Assembly: GCF_029893635.1 (NCBI RefSeq)
Contig: NZ_JARXYR010000002.1
Location: 4,687,001 to 4,751,000, forward strand
DNA from: Variovorax sp. TBS-050B
GTDB lineage: Bacteria; Pseudomonadota; Gammaproteobacteria; Burkholderiales; Burkholderiaceae_C
Direction of reading: 5' to 3'
DNA: 64,000 nucleotides
Shown here: positions 28,289-39,354 of the stretch, piece by piece
Numbering within the stretch: the first letter of the stretch is position 1
Layout of the letters: each line of letters starts with the position of its first letter
Notes under the pieces: generated by a model
The model's database searches: none
What the model was told of the DNA's origin: nothing
What the model saw: only the letters and a program-made list of their open reading frames with translations
Translations under genes and position numbers: made by a program

Positions 28289-29673
28289 CTCGCGAGGTTC
28301 TCGAACTTGGTGAGCGGCTTGAGGAAGGCGAGCTTGACGGTGCCCGTGGGCCCGTTGCGGTGCTTGCTGATGATCACCTCGGCCACCCCCGGCTCCTTGC
28401 TGTTCTTGTCGTAGTAGTCGTCGCGGTAGATGAACATGATGATGTCCGCGTCCTGCTCGATCGCGCCCGATTCGCGCAGGTCGCTCATCATCGGGCGCTT
28501 GTCGGTGCGGCTCTCGACGCCGCGGCTCAACTGCGACAGCGCGATCACCGGGCACTTGAGCTCCTTCGCGAGCATCTTCAGGCCGCGCGAGATTTCGCCC
28601 ACCGCGGTGGCGCGGTTCTCGTCGCTCATGCTGCTCGACACGCTCATGAGCTGCAGGTAGTCGACCACGATCAGCCCCAGGCGCCCGTACTGGCGCGCCA
28701 GGCGGCGCGCATTGGCGCGCAGCTCGCTGGTCGTGAGGCCCGGCGTCTCGTCGATGTGCAGCGACACGTTGCGCAGCTTCTCGATCGCCTCGGTCAGCCG
28801 CGGCCATTCCTCGTCGCTGAGCTTGCCGGTGCGCAGATGGCCCTGGTCGATGCGGCCGATCGAGCCGACGATACGCACCGCGAGCTGCGAAGCGCCCATT
28901 TCCATCGAGAACACCGCGACCGGCAGGCCTTCGTTGAGCGCCACGTGCTCGGCGATGTTGATCGCGAGCGAGGTCTTGCCCATCGAGGGCCGCGCGGCCA
29001 GCACGATCATGTCTCCGGGCTGCAGGCCCGAGGTCATCTTGTCGAATTCGTAGAAGCCGGTGCGAACGCCCGTGATGTCGTTCGGGTTCTCGGCCATCTC
29101 GGTCACGCGGTCGAGCAGTTCGACCACCAGGGCATCCATGCTCTGGAAGCCCTGCTTCATCCGCGTGCCTTCTTCGCCGATGTTGAAGATCTTCTGCTCG
29201 GCCTCGTCGAGGATCTTGTCGACCGACTTGCCCTGCGTGTTGAAGGCGTTGGTCGCGATCTCGTCGCTCGCGGACACCAGCTTGCGCAGGATCGAGCGCT
29301 CGCGCACGATCTCCGCATAGCGGCGGATGTTGCTCGCGCTCGGCACGTACTGCGCGAGCGAGTTCAGGTAGACCAGCCCGCCGATCTCCTCGGCCTTGCC
29401 GAGGCTCTGCAGCTGCTCGTAGACGGTGATGACGTCGGCCGGCTTGCTCGCGTTGATCAGGCCGCCGATCGCGGCGTAGATCAGCTTGTGTTCGTGGCGG
29501 TAGAAGTCGCCATCCACCAGCAGGTCGCCCATGCGGTCCCAGGCTCCGTTGTCGAGCAGCAGGCCGCCGAGCACGCTCGACTCGGCCTCGATCGAATGAG
29601 GCGGAATCCGGAGCTGGGCAACCTGGCGGTCGGCCGACGGGTCATTGTCGGCATAGGAGAAAACGGCGGACAT
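28264..29673 (-). CDS. dnaB: Replicative DNA helicase DnaB
   Basis: 469 residues. N-terminal DnaB domain (RIPPHSIEAESSVLGGLLLD, about 22-125), linker, and RecA-like ATPase core with Walker A ARPSMGKTSLA, Walker B LIVVDYLQLM and the arginine-finger region. It unwinds DNA at the fork as a hexamer. ATG 29673 is used because the family starts shortly before the RIPPHSIEAE motif. It follows rplI and a terminator, which is the normal position of dnaB downstream of the rpsF operon in betaproteobacteria. Confidence 0.97.
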   Translation of the reverse strand: MSAVFSYADNDPSADRQVAQLRIPPHSIEAESSVLGGLLLDNGAWDRMGDLLVDGDFYRHEHKLIYAAIGGLINASKPADVITVYEQLQSLGKAEEIGGLVYLNSLAQYVPSASNIRRYAEIVRERSILRKLVSASDEIATNAFNTQGKSVDKILDEAEQKIFNIGEEGTRMKQGFQSMDALVVELLDRVTEMAENPNDITGVRTGFYEFDKMTSGLQPGDMIVLAARPSMGKTSLAINIAEHVALNEGLPVAVFSMEMGASQLAVRIVGSIGRIDQGHLRTGKLSDEEWPRLTEAIEKLRNVSLHIDETPGLTTSELRANARRLARQYGRLGLIVVDYLQLMSVSSSMSDENRATAVGEISRGLKMLAKELKCPVIALSQLSRGVESRTDKRPMMSDLRESGAIEQDADIIMFIYRDDYYDKNSKEPGVAEVIISKHRNGPTGTVKLAFLKPLTKFENLASYGGSDDF

Positions 29674-29790
29674 GGACTTCCTTGCAACCCTGCATGCTAA
29701 GCCGCGCACGCTTCGGCGTGTGTGGACAAGGTTGTGAATAAACGGTGATCTTTCGGTGCACCGGGCTGGAAAACCGGTGCGCAGAAATAC

Positions 29791-29814
29791 AAAAGCCGCC
29801 CGAGGGCGGCTTTT
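29791..29814 (-). terminator. Rho-independent terminator after rplI
   Basis: AAAAGCCGCC (29791-29800) pairs with GGCGGCTTTT (29805-29814) around a CGAG tetraloop. On the minus strand it lies between the rplI stop and dnaB, separating ribosomal protein expression from the helicase. Confidence 0.85.
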
Positions 29815-29844
29815 GCGGCAGCGCACCAAGCGCCGCGGCAGCGA

Positions 29845-30297
29845 TCAGGCGGTTTCGCCGTAGACCGTCACGGTGATGTCGACCACCACGTCGGTGTGCA
29901 GTGCCACGCTGACGGTGCTGTCGCCGACCATCTTGATCGGGCCGTTGGGCAGGCGGACCTGCGACTTCGCGACCTTGTAGCCTTGCTTGCCGAGCTCTTC
30001 GGCGATGTCGCCGTTGGTGACCGAGCCGAACAGGCGGCCGTCGACGCCGGCCTTCTGCGTCAGCTTGATGGTCGTGCCGCCGAGCTTTTCGCCCTGCGCT
30101 TGCGACTCGGCCAGCTTGGCGGCCGCAGCCTTTTCGAGTTCGGCGCGCTTGGCTTCGAATTCGGCCTTGTTGGCGGCGGTGGCGCGGCGGGCGCGGCCCG
30201 TCGGGATCAGGAAGTTGCGCGCATAGCCGTCCTTGACCTTGACGATGTCGCCGAGGGCGCCGACGTTCAGAACCTTGTCCAGAAGAATGATTTGCAT
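29845..30297 (-). CDS. rplI: 50S ribosomal protein L9
   Basis: 150 residues: [35 protein letters not shown] is the classic L9 N-terminal rRNA-binding domain, followed by a long connecting helix and the C-terminal domain ([12 protein letters not shown]). Normal bacterial length. Fourth gene of rpsF-priB-rpsR-rplI, 12 bp after rpsR. Confidence 0.98.
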   Translation of the reverse strand: MQIILLDKVLNVGALGDIVKVKDGYARNFLIPTGRARRATAANKAEFEAKRAELEKAAAAKLAESQAQGEKLGGTTIKLTQKAGVDGRLFGSVTNGDIAEELGKQGYKVAKSQVRLPNGPIKMVGDSTVSVALHTDVVVDITVTVYGETA

Positions 30298-30309
30298 GGC
30301 TCGGGCTCC

Positions 30310-30592
30310 TTAGACGCGGTGCTGGTCGCTGTACGGCACCATCGCGAGGAAGCGTGCGCGCTTGATCGCGGTGTTGAGCTGGCGCTGGTAGATCGCGCGC
30401 GTGCCGGTCAGGCGGGCGGGGATGATCTTGCCGTTTTCGCTGATGAAGTCACGCAGCGTGTCGATGTCCTTGTAGTCGATCTCTTCGACGCCGGCGACGG
30501 TAGAAGCGGCAGAAGCGCTTGCGCTTGAACAGCAGCGACTGGGTGTTGCGCTTCGGGCGCTTGTCTTTGTTGAATTTCTTGAACGTGGCCAT
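30310..30592 (-). CDS. rpsR: 30S ribosomal protein S18 (frameshift at about 30500)
   Basis: Two frames are needed: [29 protein letters not shown], then [20 protein letters not shown] through ALTGTR-type [16 protein letters not shown] to SDQHRV. Removing one base at 30500-30502 joins them with T/S/Y-VAG and gives 93 residues, the normal S18 length. S18 is essential, so a real disruption is not credible; this is one of eight insertions at multiples of 500. It binds S6 on the 30S platform and lies between priB and rplI. Confidence 0.95.
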
Positions 30593-30613
30593 TTCGGGAC
30601 CTCTTTTCGAAAA

Positions 30614-30931
30614 TTAATCTTGCTGAAAATCCTGGATGTGCAGGACCGGATACTTGCCGTTGCCCGGTGTCGCGAGAAAACCCTGAAATCGCCAGAGGCT
30701 CCCCATCGACTGCGTTGCGAGCCGCTCGGCGACAGCGCCGAAGGCCACGGCCTTGAGGGCCGTCTTCACCTGCCTGGCTTTTCCTGCCTCCTGGAGCGTC
30801 GATGCATGCTCGAGCTTCAGGTCGATGGCGGGAAGGCCGGCGGGCGTGTATCGCAAAGCTCCGAGTTCGGCAACCGAGGCGCTCAGCAGAAGCTGGTTGA
30901 CGCCGGTTGCCGCAGCAGCGGCAGCGGTCAC
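30614..30931 (-). CDS. priB: Primosomal replication protein N (PriB)
   Basis: 105 residues forming a small OB fold: [31 protein letters not shown] and [20 protein letters not shown]. PriB stabilises PriA at stalled forks for replication restart. Starts with GTG four bases after the rpsF stop. Its place between rpsF and rpsR is the standard order. Confidence 0.92.
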   Translation of the reverse strand: MTAAAAAATGVNQLLLSASVAELGALRYTPAGLPAIDLKLEHASTLQEAGKARQVKTALKAVAFGAVAERLATQSMGSLWRFQGFLATPGNGKYPVLHIQDFQQD

Positions 30932-30935
30932 GCCA

Positions 30936-31310
30936 TCAGCTGTTGTTGGCGGCGTATTCGGCCTGCTGGGCCTTGCGGGCTTCTTCGCGCTCGACCGTCT
31001 TCATCATCGACGAAGGACCGGTTTCGGCCTTCTTCTTCTGGACGGTCAGGTGGCGCAGCACGGCGTCGTTGAACTTGAACGCGTGCTCAAGTTCGCCCAT
31101 CACGGTCTGTTCAGCTTCGATGTTGACGCACAGGTAGTGCGCCTTGTTGAGCTTGTTGATCTGGTAGGCCAGTTGACGGCGGCCCCAGTCTTCGACGCGG
31201 TGGACCTTGCCGCCGCCGGCCGTGATCAGGCCCTTATAGCGCTCCAGCATGGCCGGAACTTGCTCGCTCTGATCCGGGTGGATCAGCAAAATGATTTCGT
31301 AGTGACGCAT
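30936..31310 (-). CDS. rpsF: 30S ribosomal protein S6
   Basis: 124 residues: [52 protein letters not shown] and [21 protein letters not shown] are all S6 family text. The C-terminal tail is extended and polar. The ATG has AAGGAGT just upstream. First gene of the operon; the leader carries a possible S6:S18-binding structure. Confidence 0.98.
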   Translation of the reverse strand: MRHYEIILLIHPDQSEQVPAMLERYKGLITAGGGKVHRVEDWGRRQLAYQINKLNKAHYLCVNIEAEQTVMGELEHAFKFNDAVLRHLTVQKKKAETGPSSMMKTVEREEARKAQQAEYAANNS

Positions 31311-31390
31311 GGCACTCCTTGTGGATTCTTCCGTGGAAGAGGAAAAGCCACCTGCAGCGTCGGGCGCAGTGTGGCAAGGCAAAGCCGGCG

Positions 31391-31420
31391 ATTATAGACC
31401 GCTGGCGCGCACTTCGGCAA
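31391..31420 (-). promoter_or_regulatory. Promoter of the rpsF-priB-rpsR-rplI operon
   Basis: On the minus strand: TTGCCG (31415-31420), an 18-bp spacer and a perfect TATAAT (31391-31396). The start codon is about 80 bp downstream, leaving a leader of about 75 nt that can fold around a GCG-CCCGA-CGC hairpin. Confidence 0.65.
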
Positions 31421-31427
31421 GCGCCCC

Positions 31428-31934
31428 TCAGTCGTTGAGGGCCTGGTCCAGCGCGGCAGCCTTCTCGCGGCCGACGGCGGCGCGAATTTTCGGCGCCAGC
31501 GCGAGCAGGTCTTCGAAGCTCGTGGTGCCCTCGACCTGAAGATTGAGCCGGAACCCCTTGAGCCCGAGGCTGCCGGTCAGCTGGGTGGCGATGGGATAGG
31601 CGTCCTTGTAGCGCTGCTGCCGGCTGCGCCCGGAAGGCGGCCGTGCGGCGGTGGCGGGCGCGGCGGGTTTCGCGCTTTCGGGCGCCGTGGGTGCGGTGGA
31701 TGCGCCGGCCGCCTTCGGTGCCGCGCTGTCAGCACCCTCGGCGGCGGCTTCGAGCAGGCCGAGCAGGACCATCTGGTCGATGTCCTCCCGCACGATGCCC
31801 ATGCCGCCGGCCAGCAGCTCCTCGACCGAGCGCTTGCCGTCGAACAGGATGAAGGCCGAGCGCTGGCGCGGCGAGAGCGGGACCGAACGGTCCTTGAAGG
31901 CCTGCTGGCCTGCTTGCGTCTTGACGAGAATCAT
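31428..31934 (-). CDS. Hypothetical protein, two conserved ends with Ala/Pro linker
   Basis: 168 residues. The N-terminal part (LVKTQAGQQAFKDRSVPLSPRQRSAFILFDGKRSVEELLAGG) reads like a small regulatory module; a low-complexity Ala/Pro/Ser linker spans about 65-100; the C-terminal part (YKDAYPIATQLTGSLGLKGFRLNLQVEGTTSFEDLLALAPKIR) is predicted helical. I do not recognise a named family and offer no function. It follows ppsA on the same strand after 125 bp that include a 12-bp palindrome (31985-31996), suggesting its own promoter. Confidence 0.75.
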   Translation of the reverse strand: MILVKTQAGQQAFKDRSVPLSPRQRSAFILFDGKRSVEELLAGGMGIVREDIDQMVLLGLLEAAAEGADSAAPKAAGASTAPTAPESAKPAAPATAARPPSGRSRQQRYKDAYPIATQLTGSLGLKGFRLNLQVEGTTSFEDLLALAPKIRAAVGREKAAALDQALND

Positions 31935-31984
31935 GGTGGTCTTCCCTTCCGGGATACGCCCGTGAGTCTCTCAAGTTTGTCATC

Positions 31985-31996
31985 AAATACGTATTT
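31985..31996. promoter_or_regulatory. AT-rich 12-bp palindrome AAATACGTATTT
   Basis: Perfect palindrome flanked by further AT-rich symmetry (GATACGAAATACGTATTTGATG on the minus strand), about 50 bp upstream of the 168-residue gene. It stands out from the GC-rich surroundings and looks like an operator; no regulator is identified. Confidence 0.4.
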
Positions 31997-32059
31997 CGTA
32001 TCAAAAACACGCAGCGGCCGCGGGAATCCCCGGATGGGGATTTCCGCAATCCGGAAGCC

Positions 32060-34453
<2,394 letters not shown>

Positions 34454-34636
34454 GGGAAAGCTCCAGAAGTTGAAACCGGTGCTGCATGCAGGCGGCGCGG
34501 CACGATCGTTCTCGTTGCTCTGGGTGCGGGCGCGGCGTGCATGGAAAGAATGTGGAGGGGACGTTCGGATTCCCGATAATGGGCCGGATTGTAGGCGTGG
34601 CGAGATGGCGCGCGCCGCAGGACAAGGCCGCAAGAC

Positions 34637-35458
34637 ATGACCACACGCACTGTTTTCTTCATTTCGGACGGCACGGGCATCACCGCCGAGACCTTCGGCA
34701 ACGCCGTGCTGGCGCAGTTCGAGATGAAGCCGCGCCACGTGCGGCTGCCCTTCACCGACACCGTCGACAAGGCCCACCAGGCGGTGCGCCAGATCAACCA
34801 CACGGCCGAGATCGAAGGCGTGCGCCCGATCGTGTTCACCACGCTCGCGAACATGGACGTGCTGGAAGTCATCGAAACCGGCTGCAAGGGCATGCTGCTC
34901 GACATGTTCGGCACCTTCGTGCGGCCGCTCGAGATCGAGCTGGCGATGAAGTCCAACCACCGCATCGGCCGCTTCAGCGACGTCAGCAAGAGCAAGGAAT
35001 ACGACGCCCGCATCGCGGCCATCGACTTCAGCCTCGCCCATGACGACGGCCAGAGCAACCGCGACCTCGAGGGCGCCGACGTGATCCTGGTCGGCGTGAG
35101 CCGCAGCGGCAAGACGCCGACCTCGCTCTATCTGGCGATGCAGCATGGCCTGAAGGCGGCCAACTACCCGCTGATTCCCGAGGATTTCGAGCGCCGACAG
35201 CTGCCCCCGGCGCTGATGCCGCACCGCAAGAAGATCTTCGGGCTCACCATCCAGCCCGAACGGCTGGCCGAGATCCGCAACGAGCGGCGGCCGAACTCGC
35301 GCTACGCCAGCCTCGAGAACTGCCGGCACGAAGTCAGCGAAGCCGAGGCCATGATGCGGCGCGCCGGCATCCGGTGGCTCTCGACGACCACCAAGTCGAT
35401 CGAGGAGATCGCCACCACCATCCTGCAGGAGCTGCGGCCGGAGCGGCTGATCTACTGA
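34637..35458 (+). CDS. ppsR: PEP synthase regulatory protein (DUF299 kinase/pyrophosphorylase)
   Basis: 273 residues. Bifunctional enzyme that uses ADP to phosphorylate and inactivate PpsA, and inorganic phosphate to reactivate it. Landmarks: [23 protein letters not shown] at the start, the P-loop-like [15 protein letters not shown] (about 152-166) and [17 protein letters not shown]. It is divergent from ppsA with 183 bp between starts, the usual arrangement in betaproteobacteria. Confidence 0.96.
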   Translation: MTTRTVFFISDGTGITAETFGNAVLAQFEMKPRHVRLPFTDTVDKAHQAVRQINHTAEIEGVRPIVFTTLANMDVLEVIETGCKGMLLDMFGTFVRPLEIELAMKSNHRIGRFSDVSKSKEYDARIAAIDFSLAHDDGQSNRDLEGADVILVGVSRSGKTPTSLYLAMQHGLKAANYPLIPEDFERRQLPPALMPHRKKIFGLTIQPERLAEIRNERRPNSRYASLENCRHEVSEAEAMMRRAGIRWLSTTTKSIEEIATTILQELRPERLIY

Positions 35459-35477
35459 CCGCCCCGGCGTTCCCCGT

Positions 35478-37040
35478 TCAGGCCTCGACCGGCGCGGAAG
35501 TGCGGATCAGGTGGTCGAAGGCGCCCAGCGCCGCCTTCGCGCCGTCGCCGGCCGCGATGATGATCTGCTTGAACGGCACGGTGGTCACGTCGCCTGCGGC
35601 GAACACACCGGGCACCGAGGTCTGGCCGCGCGGGTCGACCACGATCTCGCCGTGCTTCGTCAGCTCGACCACGCCCTTGAGCCAGTCGGTATTGGGCACC
35701 AGGCCGATCTGGATGAACACGCCCTCCAGGTCGACGCGCTTCGATTCGCCGCTCGCACGGTCCTTGTAGACCAGGCCGTTGACCTTCTGGTCGCCGGTGA
35801 TCTCGGTGGTCTGCGCGTTGGTGATCACCTCGACGTTGGCGAGGCTGCGGAGCTTGCGCTGCAGCACCGCGTCGGCGCGCAATTGGGTGTCGAACTCGAT
35901 CAGCGTCACATGGCCCACGATGCCGGCGAGGTCGATCGCCGCCTCGACGCCCGAGTTGCCGCCGCCGATGACGGCGACGCGCTTGCCCTTGAACAGCGGG
36001 CCGTCGCAGTGCGGGCAATAGGCCACGCCCTTGTTCTTGAACTCGTGCTCGCCGGGCACGTTGATGTTGCGCCAGCGCGCACCGGTGGAAATGATGACCG
36101 ACTTCGCCTTGAGCGAGGCGCCGCTTTCGAGCTGCACCTCGACCAGGTCCTTGCCCGGGACCAGCGCCTTCGCGCGCTGCAGGTTCATGATGTCGACGTC
36201 GTAGTCGCGCACATGCTCCTCGAGCGCGTGGGCGAACTTCGGCCCTTCGGTTTCCTTCACCGAAATGAAGTTCTCGATGCCGAGCGTGTCGAGCACCTGG
36301 CCGCCGAAGCGCTCCGAGGCCACGCCGGTGCGGATGCCCTTGCGCGCCGCGTACACGGCCGCGGCCGCGCCGGCCGGACCGCCGCCGACGATCAGCACGT
36401 CGAACGGGTCCTTGGCGGCGATCTTCTTCGCTTCGCGCTCGACACCGCTGCTGTCGATCTTGGCGAGGATTTCCTCCAGGCTCATGCGGCCCTGGCCGAA
36501 CTCGGTGCCGTTGAGGAACACGGTCGGCACGGCCATGACCTGGCGCTCCTTCACCTCTTCCTGGAAGGTGCCGCCCTCGATCATCGTGGTGCGGATGCGC
36601 GGGTTCTGCACCGCCATCAGGTTCAGCGCCTGGACCACGTCGGGGCAGTTGTGGCAGGTCAGCGAGACGTAGACCTCGAACTCGAAGTCGCCGTCGAGCG
36701 CCTTGATCTGGTCGAGCACGGCCTGCTCGACCTTCGGGGGATAGCCGCCGATCTGCAGCAGCGCAAGGATCAGCGACGTGAATTCATGGCCCATCGGCAG
36801 GCCGGCGAAACGCGGGCCGTGGTTCTCGCTCGGCCGGTTGATCGAGAACGACGGCTTGCGATGGTTGTCGTCGCGGCTTTCGGTCAGCTTGACCAGCGGC
36901 GAGCATTCCTCGACGTCCTTCAGCAGCGACAGCATCTCGCCCGAGGCCTTGCTGTCGTCCAGCGAGGCGACGATCTCGATCGGCTGCGTGGCGCGTTCGA
37001 GGTAACTCTTCAATTGGGCTTTGGTGGCGGCGTCGAGCAT
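35478..37040 (-). CDS. ahpF: Alkyl hydroperoxide reductase subunit F
   Basis: 520 residues. N-terminal double thioredoxin-fold domain with the redox pair TCHNCPD (about 127-133), then a thioredoxin-reductase-like FAD/NADH module: [17 protein letters not shown], the second redox pair [24 protein letters not shown] and the C-terminal [10 protein letters not shown]. It transfers electrons from NADH to AhpC. It follows ahpC on the same strand, with a terminator between them that should allow more AhpC than AhpF. Confidence 0.97.
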   Translation of the reverse strand: MLDAATKAQLKSYLERATQPIEIVASLDDSKASGEMLSLLKDVEECSPLVKLTESRDDNHRKPSFSINRPSENHGPRFAGLPMGHEFTSLILALLQIGGYPPKVEQAVLDQIKALDGDFEFEVYVSLTCHNCPDVVQALNLMAVQNPRIRTTMIEGGTFQEEVKERQVMAVPTVFLNGTEFGQGRMSLEEILAKIDSSGVEREAKKIAAKDPFDVLIVGGGPAGAAAAVYAARKGIRTGVASERFGGQVLDTLGIENFISVKETEGPKFAHALEEHVRDYDVDIMNLQRAKALVPGKDLVEVQLESGASLKAKSVIISTGARWRNINVPGEHEFKNKGVAYCPHCDGPLFKGKRVAVIGGGNSGVEAAIDLAGIVGHVTLIEFDTQLRADAVLQRKLRSLANVEVITNAQTTEITGDQKVNGLVYKDRASGESKRVDLEGVFIQIGLVPNTDWLKGVVELTKHGEIVVDPRGQTSVPGVFAAGDVTTVPFKQIIIAAGDGAKAALGAFDHLIRTSAPVEA

Positions 37041-37082
37041 GAGGGACTCTCTTTCGATAACTGAAAACTATCAACAGGGGAC

Positions 37083-37117
37083 AAAAAAACCCGGGGCCTC
37101 GTGAGCGCCCGGGCTTT
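37083..37117 (-). terminator. Terminator between ahpC and ahpF
   Basis: A CCCGGG-based stem (near 37090-37097 with 37107-37113) followed on the minus strand by a run of seven T. It lies just after the ahpC stop and about 40 bp before the ahpF start, so ahpF must depend on read-through or its own promoter. Confidence 0.75.
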
Positions 37118-37130
37118 CGCGCGGAACGCT

Positions 37131-37704
37131 TTAGATCTTGCCGACGAGGTCGAACGAGGGCTTGAGCGTTTCGGCGCCTTCGGTCCACTTGGCGGGGCAG
37201 ACTTCACCGGGGTGGGCGGCCACGTACTGGGCAGCCTTCACGCGGCGCAGCAGTTCGGCGGCGTCGCGGCCGATGCCGTTGTCGTGCACTTCGATGGTCT
37301 TGATCTTGCCTTCGGGATCGATCACGAAGGTGCCGCGGTAGGCGAGGCCGGCGTCTTCACCTTCCTCGATCAGCACCTGGAAGGCGCGGGCCAGTTGCTG
37401 GCTCGGGTCGCCGATCAGCGGGTACTTGACCTTGCCGATGGTTTCCGAGGTGTCGTGCCATGCCTTGTGGGTGAAGTGGGTGTCGGTCGACACGCCATAC
37501 AACCTCGACGCCGAGCTTCTGGAATTCAGCGTAGTGGTCGGCGAGGTCGCCGAGTTCGGTGGGACACACGAACGTAAAGTCGGCCGGGTAGAACACCACG
37601 ACCGACCATTTGCCCTTGAAGCTCTCGTTGCTGACCGGCACGAACTTGCCGTTGTGGTACGCGGTGGCCTTGAAGGGAATGACTTCGGTATTGATCAGGG
37701 ACAT
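37131..37704 (-). CDS. ahpC: Alkyl hydroperoxide reductase subunit C (frameshift at about 37500)
   Basis: Typical 2-Cys peroxiredoxin. N-terminal part [20 protein letters not shown] with the peroxidatic cysteine in [16 protein letters not shown]; the second frame carries [18 protein letters not shown] and the resolving cysteine in GEVCPAKW. Deleting one base at 37500 gives KLGVEVYGVSTD and 190 residues. Both halves are strongly conserved, so the shift is read as an error. The gene has a clear OxyR-type promoter upstream and ahpF downstream. Confidence 0.95.
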
Positions 37705-37746
37705 TGCTGTTTCCTTGGTGGTGGCTGATGAAAAGAACGAGCCATG

Positions 37747-37774
37747 AGTATAGCTACCAAACTCGTAATTTCAA
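37747..37774 (-). promoter_or_regulatory. ahpC promoter
   Basis: On the minus strand: -35 TTGAAA (37769-37774), 16-bp spacer, -10 TATACT (37747-37752), 43 bp before the ahpC start. The OxyR motif begins at the upstream edge of the -35, the classic activating position. Confidence 0.75.
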
Positions 37775-37810
37775 TAGTCATCGTCTATTAAAAGTATTGG
37801 GCCTTGCTAT
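37774..37810. promoter_or_regulatory. OxyR tetramer binding site
   Basis: Four quarter-sites at exact 11-bp steps: ATAG (37774), CTAT (37785), ATTG (37796), CTAT (37807), each separated by 7 bp. This matches the OxyR consensus ATAG-N7-CTAT-N7-ATAG-N7-CTAT at 15 of 16 positions. It abuts the ahpC -35 box on one side and lies 143 bp upstream of bfr on the other, so it could serve both divergent genes. Confidence 0.85.
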
Positions 37811-37952
37811 GTTCTCGATCAGTATTTCGCCAACGAATACGAACGTGTATCACCATCAAACGCATGCAGACCGCCGGCGCATGGGTTTGCTTGCAAGCAC
37901 TTACCTGCGCCTCCGACAATCGGCGCTTCCAGAATAAACACAAGGAAGAATC

Positions 37953-38429
37953 ATGAAGGGCGACCCCAAGGTCATCGAGCATCTGCAGGCACAGCTCAAG
38001 AACGAGCTGACCGCGATCAACCAGTACTTTCTGCACTACCGCATGCTCAAGCACTGGGGTTTGGACAAGCTGGCCAAGAAGGAATACGAAGAGTCGATCG
38101 GCGAGATGAAGCATGCCGACAAGCTGATGGACCGCATCTTCATGCTCGACGGTCTGCCGAACCTGCAGGACCTCGGCAAGCTGAACATCGGCGAGGACGT
38201 GCCCGAGCTCCTGGGCTGCGACCTCGGCGCCGAAACCGGCGCGCAAGCCACCATCAAGGACGGCATCGCCTACTGCGAATCGGTGCGTGACTACGTTTCG
38301 CGCGACTTGCTGCAGGAAATCCTCGACGACACCGAGGAGCACATCGACTTTCTCGAGACCCAGATCGACCTGATCGACAAGGTCGGCCTGCAGAACTACC
38401 TGCAGTCGCAGATGGGCGAGATCAGCTGA
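37953..38429 (+). CDS. bfr: Bacterioferritin
   Basis: 158 residues, four-helix bundle, 24-mer iron store. Ferroxidase ligands Glu18, Glu51 and His54 are in place ([28 protein letters not shown]), and Met52, the haem ligand between subunits, identifies bacterioferritin as opposed to ferritin. Further ligands lie in the last helices ([13 protein letters not shown]). Ribosome site AAGGAAG before the ATG. Its reductase partner bfd is encoded 4.4 kb downstream. Confidence 0.97.
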   Translation: MKGDPKVIEHLQAQLKNELTAINQYFLHYRMLKHWGLDKLAKKEYEESIGEMKHADKLMDRIFMLDGLPNLQDLGKLNIGEDVPELLGCDLGAETGAQATIKDGIAYCESVRDYVSRDLLQEILDDTEEHIDFLETQIDLIDKVGLQNYLQSQMGEIS

Positions 38430-38447
38430 TCTCGCCTTCCGGCGACG

Positions 38448-39002
38448 TCAGCCGATGTCGCCGGGCTCCTGCGGACGCTTGCGTCCGCTCCACATCGCGG
38501 CCACGAGGTTCTCCCGGTGCCGCCAGCTCGTGAAGGCCACGCCGGCCACATGCAGCGCGATCAGCGCCACGAGCGTCCAGGCCAGCGTGCGGTGGAGCCA
38601 CTCCACCCAGGCCAATCCCCAGAACATGTCGAGCGTGTACATCCAGCCGGTGATGCCGACCGCGGCCACCGCGACGAGCAGCGCCACGACCATCCAGCCG
38701 CCCAGCGGGTTGTGACCCAGGTAGCGCTTTTCGCGCGCCGCCAGCAGGTCGGCCGTGTAGCGCAGCACCTCCGAGGGCGGACGAACGAACTGCCCGAAGC
38801 GCGCATAACGCCCCCCGAGCCAGCCGCCGAGGCAGCGGCCGGCGACCAAGACCAGCGCGGCGTAGCCCGCCAGCTCATGCTGGCGCAGCAGGGCTTCCCC
38901 GCTGAACCACGCCACGGCAATGGATGCGACCAGCGCCCAGTGCGTGGCACGCAGCCAGAGCGCCCAGACGGGCGCCGAGGGAGGCGCGAGCACCGTGCGC
39001 AC
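38448..39002 (-). CDS. Cytochrome b561-type membrane haem protein
   Basis: About 184 residues, four membrane segments with histidines suited to bind two b haems: RATHWALVASIAVAWFSGE, HELAGYAALVLVAGR, WLHRTLAWTLVALIALHVAGV. Also YLGHNPLGGWMVV, typical of bacterial cytochrome b/b6-domain proteins that pass electrons from the membrane to periplasmic partners. The start is uncertain: GTG at 39002 or 38993. It follows the PepSY gene at once and ends the fiu/piuC run, so a ferric-siderophore reductase role is a plausible inference. Confidence 0.85.
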   Translation of the reverse strand: MRTVLAPPSAPVWALWLRATHWALVASIAVAWFSGEALLRQHELAGYAALVLVAGRCLGGWLGGRYARFGQFVRPPSEVLRYTADLLAAREKRYLGHNPLGGWMVVALLVAVAAVGITGWMYTLDMFWGLAWVEWLHRTLAWTLVALIALHVAGVAFTSWRHRENLVAAMWSGRKRPQEPGDIG

Positions 39003-39016
39003 GGCGTCTGGGTGCC

Positions 39017-39316
39017 TCAGGACGGCTGCTTGACCTGCCCGACCTTCTGGAAGGTCTTGGGGTCGAAGAAGGCTTCGGTGCGCTGGCCCTTCTCGTCGAA
39101 GCCATAGACCTCGTAGCAGCCGTTGAAGGTCTTGACCTGCCGCACCTTCCAGCCTTCGCTGGTGAGCTTGCGCTGCAGTTCCATCTGCGGCCGCATTTCC
39201 TCCTTGGGAACGGGTGCGCACTTGACGGCGTCGTGGTCGACGTACTGGGCCGAGGCCGCGGCGGATCCGAGCATGGCGGCCGCGGCAACGGCGGCGCAAA
39301 GAAGCGTGTGATTCAT
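39017..39316 (-). CDS. Periplasmic PepSY-domain protein
   Basis: 99 residues. Signal peptide (TLLCAAVAAAAMLGSAAASAQ) then one PepSY-like domain: LQRKLTSEGWKVRQVKTFNGCYEVYGFDEKGQRTEAFFDPKTFQKVG. Such small proteins accompany cytochrome b561 and TonB-receptor genes and may hold or sense a ligand or haem; the exact role is unknown. It lies between piuC and the cytochrome b gene on the same strand. Confidence 0.82.
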   Translation of the reverse strand: MNHTLLCAAVAAAAMLGSAAASAQYVDHDAVKCAPVPKEEMRPQMELQRKLTSEGWKVRQVKTFNGCYEVYGFDEKGQRTEAFFDPKTFQKVGQVKQPS

Positions 39317-39354
39317 GGGTGGAACTCCTGGCTTGGCAGGGCCGCGCGGTCGGC

